This document shows, piece after piece, positions 56,420 to 64,000 of a DNA stretch of 64,000 nucleotides (position 1 is the first letter of the stretch; each line of letters begins with the position of its first letter). Both the position numbers and the translations under genes were made by a program. The notes beneath the pieces are model-generated. The model saw only the letters and a list, made by a program, of their open reading frames with translations, was not told the origin of the DNA and did not search any database. The stretch is from Ectothiorhodospira haloalkaliphila ATCC 51935. GTDB taxonomy: Bacteria; Pseudomonadota; Gammaproteobacteria; Ectothiorhodospirales; Ectothiorhodospiraceae. The stretch is from positions 805,844 through 869,843 of the forward strand of contig NZ_KK214998.1 of NCBI RefSeq assembly GCF_000633935.1, in the 5' to 3' direction.

Positions 56420-57577
56420 ATGGCCGAAAACGAAACCTCACAGGAAAAAACCGAACAACCCACCCCCAAACGCCTGCGCGACGCGCAGGACAAGGGACAG
56501 GTGGCCAGTTCCAAGGAGCTGAACACCACGCTGGTGCTGCTGGCGGGTTCCGGTACCCTGCTCGCGCTCGGCGGCGACATGCTCAACCGGATTCAGGAGC
56601 TGATCCGGCGTAGCTTCATGGTGGATCGGGAGCGCATCTTCGATCCTGCTTTCATGCTCACCGCCCTTGAACACCGCATCGCCGAGGCCCTGCTGGTACT
56701 GGCGCCGATGATGCTCATCCTCGTGGTGGCCGCGATCACGGGCCCGGTGGTGATGGGGGGTGGGCGTTTTCGGCCCCAGGGCATGGCCCCCAAGCCGGAC
56801 AAGCTCAGCCCCATCAAGGGCATCAAACGGATCTTCGGCCCCCAGGGTGCCATGGAACTGGGCAAGACCCTGGCCAAGTTTTCGCTGATCACCACGGTGG
56901 CCTCATTCCTGTTGTGGAACCTCTCCGGACGTATCGTTGGTCTGGGCGCCCAGGACATGGTGCCCGGGGTCGTGCATGCCGGTTACCTGATTGCCTGGAC
57001 CTTCGTGGCCTTGAGCGTCTCGCTGATCCTGGTGGCCATGATCGACGTGCCATTCCAGATCTGGAACCACCAGCGCCAGTTGCGCATGACCAAGCAGGAG
57101 GTCAAGGACGAGTTCAAGGAGACGGAAGGCAAGCCGGAGGTGAAGAGCAAGATCCGCCAGACCCAGCAGGAGATCTCCCAGCGCCGCATGATGAGCGAGG
57201 TGCCCAAGGCGGACGTGGTGGTGACCAACCCCACGCACTTTGCGGTGGCACTGAAGTATGACCAGTCAAAGATGGGGGCTCCCCGGGTGGTGGCCAAGGG
57301 GGCGGATGAAGTGGCGGCGGAGATCCGCCAGGTGGCTCGTGTGCATCAGGTGCCGCTGTTCTCGGCGCCGCCCCTGGCGCGCGCCCTGTTCTTCAGCACC
57401 CGCCTGGATCAGGAGATCCCGGCCGGCCTGTATGTGGCCGTGGCGCAGGTGCTGGCCTATGTCTATCAGTTGCGCCATGCCCATCGTCAGGGCACTGACG
57501 AGCCACCACCGCCCGATGACCTGCCCGTGCCCAGTGAATTTCTCAAGCGCGACCCCACCCGTGGGGAGGAACCCTAG
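56420..57577 (+). CDS. flhB: FlhB, export specificity switch
   Basis: A 385-residue protein: four membrane helices and a cytoplasmic domain with the autocleavage site NPTH (Asn about residue 270) in VVVTNPTHFAVALKYD. Cleavage and FliK contact change export from hook to filament proteins. N-terminal EKTEQPTPKRLRDAQDKGQV is typical. It begins 3 nt after fliR and ends directly at the flhA start, so translation is probably coupled. Confidence 0.97.
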   Translation: MAENETSQEKTEQPTPKRLRDAQDKGQVASSKELNTTLVLLAGSGTLLALGGDMLNRIQELIRRSFMVDRERIFDPAFMLTALEHRIAEALLVLAPMMLILVVAAITGPVVMGGGRFRPQGMAPKPDKLSPIKGIKRIFGPQGAMELGKTLAKFSLITTVASFLLWNLSGRIVGLGAQDMVPGVVHAGYLIAWTFVALSVSLILVAMIDVPFQIWNHQRQLRMTKQEVKDEFKETEGKPEVKSKIRQTQQEISQRRMMSEVPKADVVVTNPTHFAVALKYDQSKMGAPRVVAKGADEVAAEIRQVARVHQVPLFSAPPLARALFFSTRLDQEIPAGLYVAVAQVLAYVYQLRHAHRQGTDEPPPPDDLPVPSEFLKRDPTRGEEP

Positions 57578-59668
57578 ATGAATGCCCTGATGGAATCCCT
57601 GCGCAGTATCCAGCGGTCGGGCCTGGGCGCGCCCTTGCTGCTCATGGCGCTGCTCACCATGATGGTGATCCCGCTGCCGCCCCTGGCGCTGGATCTGCTG
57701 TTCACCTTCAACATCGCCCTGTCACTGGTGGTGATCCTGGTGGCTGTCTACACGCCCCGGCCACTGGAATTCGCGGTGTTTCCTACGGTGCTGCTGGTGG
57801 CCACCCTGTTGCGTCTGGCCCTGAACGTGGCTTCCACCCGGGTGATCCTCCTGGAAGGGCATACCGGTACCGATGCCGCCGGCAACGTGATCGGCGCCTT
57901 CGGCGACTTCGTGGTGGGCGGTAACTACGCCGTGGGCCTGGTGGTGTTCGCCATCCTGGTGATCATCAACTTCGTGGTGGTCACGAAGGGGGCGGGGCGT
58001 GTCTCGGAGGTGAGCGCCCGCTTCACCCTGGACGCCATGCCCGGCAAGCAGATGGCCATCGATGCCGACCTCAACTCCGGCCTCATCTCCCAGGATGAAG
58101 CCCGCCGGCGACGTGACGAAGTGGCTCAGGAGGCAGATTTCTATGGATCCATGGACGGCGCCAGCAAGTTCGTCCGTGGTGATGCCATTGCCGGCATCCT
58201 GATCCTGTTCATCAACATCATTGGCGGGCTCATCATCGGCACCTTGCAGCACGCCATGAGCGTGGGCGATGCCGCCACCAACTACATCCTGCTCACCATC
58301 GGTGATGGTCTGGTGGCGCAGATTCCCTCCCTGCTGCTGTCCTCTGCCACGGCCATCATCGTCACTCGCGTCTCCACCTCCCAGGATATGGGTCAGCAGG
58401 TGCTCAGCCAGTTGTTCGGCGCTCCCCGGGCCCTGTTCGTCGCGGCGGGTATCGTGGGTGCGCTGGGGATGGTGCCGGGCATGCCCAACATGGTCTTCCT
58501 GAGCCTGGCGACCCTCATGGCGACCAGCGGTTATCTGATGATGCAGCGGAGCAAGGCGCTGGAGGCGGCCGAGGCGCAGGAGATGGAGGCCGAGGCGCCG
58601 CCGCCGAGCCCGGAGATGAAGGAGCTTACCTGGGACGATGTGCCGCCCGTGGATCTGGTGGGCCTGGAGGTGGGCTATCGCCTGATCCCCTTGGTGGACC
58701 GCTCCCAGGGGGGGCAGCTCATGGGACGCATCAAGGGCGTGCGCCGCAAGCTGTCCCAGGAGCTGGGGTTCCTGATCCAGCCGGTGCACATCCGTGACAA
58801 CCTGGACCTGGGCCCGAATCACTATCGCATCACCCTCATGGGGGTGACGGTAGGCGAGGGCGAGGTCTTCACCGACCGGGAGATGGCCATCAATCCCGGA
58901 CAGGTGTTCGGCGAGGTGAAGGGCACGCCCACCAAGGACCCCACCTTCGGGCTGGACGCCCTGTGGATCGATCCGGCGCAGCGGGAGGAGGCCCAGGGCC
59001 TGGGTTACACCGTGGTGGACGCCGGCACGGTGGTGGCTACCCATCTGTCGCAGATCCTCCGGGATCATGCCCATGAGTTGCTGGGTCATGAAGAGGTGCA
59101 GCACCTGCTGGATACCCTGGGCAAGCATTCGCCCAAGCTGGTGGAGAACCTGGTGCCCAAGACCCTGAGCCTGGGCGTGGTGCTCAAGGTGATGCAGAAC
59201 CTGCTGGCGGAACAGATCCCCATTCGGGATATGCGCACCATCGCCGAAACCTTGGCGGAGCATGGTCCGCGCAGTCAGGATCCCGACGTTCTCACCGCGG
59301 CAGTGCGGGTGTCCCTGTCCCGTTCCATCGTGCAGAACATCATTGGAACGGCATCGGAGCTGCCTTTGCTGGCCATTGATCCCTCCCTGGAACAGATTTT
59401 GCAGAAGTCTTCACAAGGGGCCTCGGGAGCGGGGTTGGGCATCGAGCCGGGGCTGGCCGAACGCCTGCAACGCTCCATCGCCGAGGCCTCCCAACGCCAG
59501 GAAATGTCCGGAGAACCCTCCGTCCTGGTGGTCTCGCCCGATATCCGGCCCTGGATGGCCCGCTGGTTACGCAGTGCTGTACGGGGGCTGAACGTGCTGG
59601 CCTACACCGAAATACCGGATAACAAGCAGATCCGGGTGGTGGCCACTGTGGGACGGGAAGAGACCTGA
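57578..59668 (+). CDS. flhA: FlhA, export-gate ring protein
   Basis: A 696-residue protein with about eight membrane helices and a large cytoplasmic ring domain. The FHIPEP signature region is seen in NVASTRVILLEGHTGTDAAG and FTLDAMPGKQMAIDADLNSG; the C-domain has VHIRDNLDLGPNHYRITLMG and QNLLAEQIPIRDMRTIAETL. The nine-membered ring binds chaperone-substrate complexes and uses the proton gradient. flhF follows after 67 nt. Confidence 0.97.
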   Translation: MNALMESLRSIQRSGLGAPLLLMALLTMMVIPLPPLALDLLFTFNIALSLVVILVAVYTPRPLEFAVFPTVLLVATLLRLALNVASTRVILLEGHTGTDAAGNVIGAFGDFVVGGNYAVGLVVFAILVIINFVVVTKGAGRVSEVSARFTLDAMPGKQMAIDADLNSGLISQDEARRRRDEVAQEADFYGSMDGASKFVRGDAIAGILILFINIIGGLIIGTLQHAMSVGDAATNYILLTIGDGLVAQIPSLLLSSATAIIVTRVSTSQDMGQQVLSQLFGAPRALFVAAGIVGALGMVPGMPNMVFLSLATLMATSGYLMMQRSKALEAAEAQEMEAEAPPPSPEMKELTWDDVPPVDLVGLEVGYRLIPLVDRSQGGQLMGRIKGVRRKLSQELGFLIQPVHIRDNLDLGPNHYRITLMGVTVGEGEVFTDREMAINPGQVFGEVKGTPTKDPTFGLDALWIDPAQREEAQGLGYTVVDAGTVVATHLSQILRDHAHELLGHEEVQHLLDTLGKHSPKLVENLVPKTLSLGVVLKVMQNLLAEQIPIRDMRTIAETLAEHGPRSQDPDVLTAAVRVSLSRSIVQNIIGTASELPLLAIDPSLEQILQKSSQGASGAGLGIEPGLAERLQRSIAEASQRQEMSGEPSVLVVSPDIRPWMARWLRSAVRGLNVLAYTEIPDNKQIRVVATVGREET

Positions 59669-59735
59669 CAGGTGAAATACAGGCCGGCCCGGGCAATGTG
59701 CCGGGGTCGGAGCGAAACGGATAACGGGTATCGAC

Positions 59736-61274
59736 ATGAAGATTAAACGCTATTTTGCACCCGACATGCGCCAGGCGATTCGTCAGGTGCGTGACAGCCA
59801 GGGTCCGGATGCGGTGATCCTCTCAAGTCGCAGCGTGGACGGAGGGATCGAGCTGATCGCCGCCATCGATTACGACGAGGACCTGGTAACGGAAATGGCG
59901 GATCAGGAGGAACATGGAGATGCGCCGCGTGCCGCCCGCGCATCCGACTCCCCGTCGCAGGACGACGGGCTGGAGGATGATCTGCTCTCGCTGGGTGTGG
60001 ATGCGAAGTCAAAGGGCCAGGGGCAGATGCCATCACGTCGTGGGGCAGGGGATTCCTGGGCGCGCCTGCCTCAAGACGCCACCCCATCCAGGGTGAACAA
60101 AAGGGAGTCGTCCGGGAATGCGAGTGCATCGTCGGAAGACGACCCCCTGAGCGCGATGATGACACCCCTGGTTGAGCCCCCGGACAGGCAGAAACAAACC
60201 CCCTCACGCAAAAAGCCTGAGTCAGGGCAGGCCAGGGCCAGGGCAGCCACGCAGAGTGACCCTGAGGATGCCGCCTTCAAGGCCATGCGCAAGGAAATTC
60301 AGGGATTGCGTGGATTGCTGCAGGAACAACTCTCGGTATTGATGGACCAGGAGTTTGCCCGTTCTGAACCCTGGCGTGCGGCCATCGTCCAGCGCCTGGC
60401 GTCCATGGGGGTGGATCACGAAGTGGCCCGCACGGTGGCCAGTGCGGTGGAGTTGGACAACTCCCCGGTCGCTGGCCGGTTCGAGCCGGTGGAAGGGTGG
60501 TCCGAGGCCCTGCGCCAGCTGGCGGGCCTGCTGCCCATCGCCGACGATGACCTCCTGGATCACAATGGTATCATTGCCTTTGTAGGCCCCAGTGGCGTGG
60601 GTAAAACCACAACGCTGGCCAAACTGGCGGCGCTGGCCAGCCTGCGGCACGGGCAGGAATCCATCGCCATCATCACCACCGATGTCTATCGCCTGGGCGC
60701 TCATCGTCAGTTGCAGACCATCGGTCAGTTACTTGGGGTCACCGTTCATCTGGCGCAGACAGAGCAGCAACTCAAGGATATGCTTAGGCGAGTGAAGTCC
60801 AAAAGGCTTGTGCTGATCGATACGACCGGAACCAATCAGCGTGACAAGGGCATGCTCGATGAGCTGGCTCAGGTCACCTCGGCGTCGGCCGCCCGCGTCA
60901 TGCTGGTGATGGCCGCCAATGTGCAAAAGGCCGTCGTGGATGAGACCCTGAGTGGATTCAGTCATTTGCAACCTCAGGGCTGCATCCTGACCAAGGTGGA
61001 TGAAGCCGCCAGCCTGGGTGAGGTGCTATCCGCTCTGATCTCGTCCAGGCTGCCGCTCAGTTTCTTCAGCGCGGGCCAGAGGATCCCCGAGGACCTGCTG
61101 GCCGCCAGTGCCCCGCGGTTGGTTCAGATGGCGGCAGCGGCGCTTGAAGCCCCGGGGAGGTTTTCCGAGCAACGGTCTCGTTCCAGGTTCCGGGCGCAGA
61201 CAGCACCTGTGACCTCGCGTCCTGACAGTGTCAACGATCTCAGCACCAGGTTTACCCATGCCTTCACCCAGTGA
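59736..61274 (+). CDS. flhF: FlhF, SRP-type GTPase for flagellar placement
   Basis: A 512-residue protein with an N-terminal short domain (MKIKRYFAPDMRQAIRQVRD), a long variable charged middle, and the SRP-like NG domain: G1 FVGPSGVGKTTTLAKLA (about 280-296), G2 TTDVYRLGAHRQLQT, G3 LVLIDTTGTNQRDK, G4 LTKVDEAASLGEV. FlhF recruits FliF to the cell pole and sets where the flagellum forms. Its end overlaps flhG by 17 nt; the two interact as GTPase and activator. Confidence 0.95.
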   Translation: MKIKRYFAPDMRQAIRQVRDSQGPDAVILSSRSVDGGIELIAAIDYDEDLVTEMADQEEHGDAPRAARASDSPSQDDGLEDDLLSLGVDAKSKGQGQMPSRRGAGDSWARLPQDATPSRVNKRESSGNASASSEDDPLSAMMTPLVEPPDRQKQTPSRKKPESGQARARAATQSDPEDAAFKAMRKEIQGLRGLLQEQLSVLMDQEFARSEPWRAAIVQRLASMGVDHEVARTVASAVELDNSPVAGRFEPVEGWSEALRQLAGLLPIADDDLLDHNGIIAFVGPSGVGKTTTLAKLAALASLRHGQESIAIITTDVYRLGAHRQLQTIGQLLGVTVHLAQTEQQLKDMLRRVKSKRLVLIDTTGTNQRDKGMLDELAQVTSASAARVMLVMAANVQKAVVDETLSGFSHLQPQGCILTKVDEAASLGEVLSALISSRLPLSFFSAGQRIPEDLLAASAPRLVQMAAAALEAPGRFSEQRSRSRFRAQTAPVTSRPDSVNDLSTRFTHAFTQ

Positions 61275-62148
61275 TAATCAAAGCAGCGCATCGGGGCGCC
61301 GGGACAAGCCCCGGCCGGTTCGGGTGATTGCCGTTTCCAGCGGCAAGGGGGGGGTGGGCAAGACCAACGTGTCAGTCAACCTGTGTGCCGCGATGGCGCG
61401 GGCAGGCAAGCATGTCATGCTCATGGACGCCGACCTGGGTCTGGCGAATGTGGATCTGCTTCTGGGGCTGCAACCCAAGAGGAATCTGTCCCATGTGCTG
61501 GAAGGGCAGTGCAGCCTGGATGAGGTGGTGGTGGAGGGTCCCAACGGGATGCTGATTGTCCCGGCGGCGTCCGGTATCGCCGATATGGCGGACCTGGGGC
61601 GCGCCCAGCATGTGGGCATCATTCATGCCTTCAGCGAACTCACTCACCCCCTGGACGTGTTGGTGGTGGACACCGCGGCAGGTCTGCATGACAGCGTGAC
61701 CAGTTTCTGCCGAGCAGCCCATGAGGTGTTGGTGGTGGTCTGTGACGAACCGGCCTCCATCACGGATGCCTATGCGCTGATCAAGGTCCTGTGTCGGGAT
61801 CACGGCGTCATGCGGTTCCGCATCCTGGCCAACATGGTGCGCAACGAGCAGGAAGACGAGGGTCGGAGTCTGTTCCGCAAGCTGGTCGCCGTGTGTGACC
61901 GTTTTCTCGACGATGTCACGCTCGACTACGTGGGTTCGATTCCCTACGACGATTATCTTCGCAAGGCCGTGCAACGTCGTCAGTCCGTGGTGGAGGCCTA
62001 CCCCTCTTCTCCGGCGGCCCGGTCATTCGCGGCCTTGCCCTCGCGCATCGAACAATGGCCCATGCCCCGAGGGGCCCGGGGCGGCATCGAATTTTTTGTG
62101 GAACGTCTGATCAATAGCGATCAGAGTGATCTGGAGCCAGCACCATAA
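61258..62148 (+). CDS. flhG: FlhG (FleN), MinD-like flagellar number control ATPase
   Basis: A 296-residue ParA/MinD ATPase: deviant Walker A AVSSGKGGVGKTNVSVNLCA (about 28-46), Walker A-prime LMDADLGLANVDLLLG and Walker B VLVVDTAAGLHDSV. FlhG stimulates FlhF GTP hydrolysis and binds FleQ, limiting flagellar number. The N-terminus up to about residue 20 is polar and may hold the FlhF-activating helix. Start at 61258 (ATG) chosen; a GTG at 61228 would lengthen it by ten residues. No strong ribosome site, in line with coupling to flhF. Confidence 0.93.
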   Translation: MPSPSDNQSSASGRRDKPRPVRVIAVSSGKGGVGKTNVSVNLCAAMARAGKHVMLMDADLGLANVDLLLGLQPKRNLSHVLEGQCSLDEVVVEGPNGMLIVPAASGIADMADLGRAQHVGIIHAFSELTHPLDVLVVDTAAGLHDSVTSFCRAAHEVLVVVCDEPASITDAYALIKVLCRDHGVMRFRILANMVRNEQEDEGRSLFRKLVAVCDRFLDDVTLDYVGSIPYDDYLRKAVQRRQSVVEAYPSSPAARSFAALPSRIEQWPMPRGARGGIEFFVERLINSDQSDLEPAP

Positions 62149-62159
62149 GCGGTCTCGCC

Positions 62160-62882
62160 ATGTATGCCAGCCAACAGTTGGATTCCAATAGCCTGGTGGA
62201 TGAGCATGTCGCCCTCGTCAAGCGTATTGCTTACCACCTGCTGGCGCGCCTGCCGGCCAATGTGCAGGTCGATGATCTGATTCAGTCGGGCATCATCGGC
62301 CTGCTGGAGGCTGCCCGTCATTACGACGCGTCCCAGGGTGCCAGTTTCGAAACCTACGCGGGTATCCGTATCCGTGGGGCCATGCTGGATGAGGTGCGTC
62401 GCAGTGACTGGACGCCCCGTTCCGTGCATCGTCACTCACGGCAGATCAGTGAAGTGATCCGCCAGATCGAAAACCGGGAAGGGCGGGAGGCCTCCGCGGC
62501 CGAGATCGCCGAGGCGCTCGGCGTGGATATGACGACCTATCAGGACATGCTCCGTGATGCGGTCTCTAGCCGGGTGCTGGGTTTCGATGATCTGGGGGAT
62601 GATGATGCCTCGGCAGAGAATCTGCTGACCTCTGATGGGCCGGATCCGCTGATGGATCTGACACGAACCGATTTCAAGAAGGCGCTGGTGGAAAACATCG
62701 GCGAATTGCCGGAACGGGAAAGACTCGTGCTGTCCCTGTATTATGACGAGGAATTGAACCTGCGGGAGATTGGTCAGGTGCTGGGGGTGAGTGAATCCCG
62801 AGTCTGTCAACTCCATGGTCAGGCGCTGATGCGGCTCAAGGCGCGCATGGGCGACTGGGTGGGGGATGGCGTTCGGGTCTGA
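62160..62882 (+). CDS. fliA: FliA, sigma-28 factor
   Basis: A 240-residue sigma factor. Region 2 ([39 protein letters not shown], then [18 protein letters not shown]) and region 4 ([39 protein letters not shown]) are intact. It directs late flagellar, stator and chemotaxis genes. No flgM anti-sigma gene is in the window. It begins 11 nt after flhG. Confidence 0.97.
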   Translation: MYASQQLDSNSLVDEHVALVKRIAYHLLARLPANVQVDDLIQSGIIGLLEAARHYDASQGASFETYAGIRIRGAMLDEVRRSDWTPRSVHRHSRQISEVIRQIENREGREASAAEIAEALGVDMTTYQDMLRDAVSSRVLGFDDLGDDDASAENLLTSDGPDPLMDLTRTDFKKALVENIGELPERERLVLSLYYDEELNLREIGQVLGVSESRVCQLHGQALMRLKARMGDWVGDGVRV

Positions 62883-62973
62883 AATATCCCCGAGGTCACT
62901 GGATTCCGGAACACGTATCAATTCCGCGCGACGAGCGTGCGGTTCACGATTTGCGCATCACTGGAGGTTTTTT

Positions 62974-63366
62974 GTGAACAAGAATATGAAGATCCTCATT
63001 GTGGATGACTTTTCCACAATGCGTCGCATCATCAAGAACTTGCTGCGGGATCTTGGGTACAACAACACCTCCGAGGCGGATGATGGACACACGGCGTTAC
63101 CCATGCTGCAAAATGGTAACTACGATTTTCTGGTCACCGACTGGAACATGCCCATCATGCCGGGCATCGACCTGCTTCGGGCAGTGAGGGCGGACCCCCG
63201 CATCAAGGATCTGCCAGTGCTCATGGTGACCGCAGAAGCCAAGCGCGAGCAGATCGTTGAGGCGGCTCAGGCGGGCGTGAACGGCTACATCGTCAAGCCG
63301 TTCACGGCAGAAACCCTGCGGGAAAAGATCGACAGGATCTTCGAACGCCTCGAGCAAAACGGTTGA
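62974..63366 (+). CDS. cheY: CheY, chemotaxis response regulator
   Basis: A 130-residue single receiver domain: acidic pair Asp11-Asp12 ([12 protein letters not shown]), phospho-acceptor Asp56 ([12 protein letters not shown]), Thr in [11 protein letters not shown] and Lys in [10 protein letters not shown]. Phosphorylated by CheA, it binds FliM and changes motor direction. The start is a GTG at 62974, set by a GGAGG site 6 nt upstream; an ATG at 62986 is farther from that site. It is followed 9 nt later by cheZ. Confidence 0.96.
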   Translation: MNKNMKILIVDDFSTMRRIIKNLLRDLGYNNTSEADDGHTALPMLQNGNYDFLVTDWNMPIMPGIDLLRAVRADPRIKDLPVLMVTAEAKREQIVEAAQAGVNGYIVKPFTAETLREKIDRIFERLEQNG

Positions 63367-63375
63367 TCATTGCCC

Positions 63376-64000
63376 ATGGATAAGAGCCAAGACAGCGACA
63401 AAGAGGCCCTTTTCAAGAAGGAGCAACTGGAGCGAGCCCGGGAACTGGTTCAGATGATGGAGGCCGGCCAGGAAGACAAGGCGGGCCACCTGATCGAGGA
63501 ACTGGGCCGCATGCACGAGAGCATGCTGTTCCAGGAACTGGGCAAACTGACCCGCGACCTGCACGAGGCGCTCAACAGCTTCCGCCTGGATACTCGTCTG
63601 TCGGAACTCACTCATCAGGATATTCCTGATGCCAAGGAGCGCCTCAATTACGTGGTGGCCATGACGGAACAGGCTGCTCACCGCACGCTCAACGCGGTGG
63701 AGGACAATCTGCCCGTGGCGGAGTCGCTGGCCACTCGCGCCGGGGAACTGGGTGCGGAGTGGACACGCTTTCGCCAACGCGAGATGTCTCTCGAGGAGTT
63801 CAGACAGGTGAGCCAGCAATTGAGCGATTTTCTCGCGGACACGGAGCGGGATGCAGACAAGCTGCGCAAGGGTCTGTCCGAAGTGTTGATGGCACAGGAC
63901 TTTCAGGATCTGACCGGTCAGGTGATTCGCCGGGTCATGACCCTGGTTCAGGATCTGGAAGACAACCTGGTGGGTTTGGTGAGGGTATCGGGACAACGAC
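63376..64000 (+). CDS. cheZ: CheZ, CheY phosphatase, 3' end outside window
   Basis: 208 codons are present before the window ends. Long helices (KEQLERARELVQMMEAGQED, SELTHQDIPDAKERLNYVVA) lead to the catalytic block AQDFQDLTGQVIRRVM (Asp178, Gln182), which identifies CheZ. The C-terminal CheY-binding peptide lies beyond the edge. It sits directly after cheY, its substrate. The same D-x3-Q spacing appears in the protein at 1508-2053. Confidence 0.95.
   Translation, partial: MDKSQDSDKEALFKKEQLERARELVQMMEAGQEDKAGHLIEELGRMHESMLFQELGKLTRDLHEALNSFRLDTRLSELTHQDIPDAKERLNYVVAMTEQAAHRTLNAVEDNLPVAESLATRAGELGAEWTRFRQREMSLEEFRQVSQQLSDFLADTERDADKLRKGLSEVLMAQDFQDLTGQVIRRVMTLVQDLEDNLVGLVRVSGQR

Overview
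The window is high-GC gammaproteobacterial DNA. A gamma-type NifL/NifA pair, an Rnf operon, NifB, a dinitrogenase-reductase glycohydrolase (DraG), a glycine/sarcosine N-methyltransferase for betaine synthesis and a polar-flagellum gene set of the FleQ type together suggest a salt-tolerant, nitrogen-fixing member of the Ectothiorhodospiraceae or Chromatiaceae. That assignment is inferred from gene content; no marker gene fixes the species.

Layout. 1-2053: a small membrane protein cut by the edge, an NAD(P)-binding protein, tRNA-Arg(ACG) with its own promoter and terminator, and a small protein that looks like a CheZ-type CheY phosphatase. 2058-5303: a SWIM/SNF2 helicase. 5469-11048: rnfABCDGE-rnfH on the minus strand. 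11049-11354: a divergent control region with two TGT-N10-ACA NifA sites between two facing-away sigma-54 promoters. 11355-17240: nifL, nifA, nifB (own NifA site and sigma-54 promoter) and draG. 17261-18028: betaine methyltransferase. 18029-18559: remnant of a MocR-type regulator and a nested-palindrome element. 18560-22335: acnD-prpF of the methylcitrate cycle. 22295-33274: a PLP decarboxylase followed by recC-recB-recD on the minus strand. 33508-37693: a large helical-repeat protein of unknown function and an outer-membrane barrel. 37772-64000: a PilZ-like protein, fleQ, a receiver-less FleR-like activator, fliEFGHIJK, a chemoreceptor, fliLM, an IS1380-family insertion, fliNOPQR, flhBA, flhF, flhG, fliA, cheY and the start of cheZ.

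How the parts work together. NifA with sigma-54 probably switches on Rnf (ion-driven electron delivery to ferredoxin or flavodoxin), its own nifLA operon and nifB (FeMo-cofactor precursor); DraG would reactivate ADP-ribosylated Fe protein. In the flagellar half, FleQ and sigma-54 appear to drive the receiver-less activator and the fliL operon through a shared upstream motif. FlhF and FlhG set flagellar position and number, FliA serves the late class, and CheY/CheZ act at the motor switch built from FliM, FliN and FliG.

Most notable points: the dual-site divergent rnf/nifLA control region, a second CheZ-like protein whose D-x3-Q motif can be compared directly with the cheZ at the other end of the window, the IS1380 copy between fliM and fliN, a conserved motif before two flagellar sigma-54 promoters with spacings that differ by one helical turn, and a draG start codon that seems to lie inside a REP repeat.
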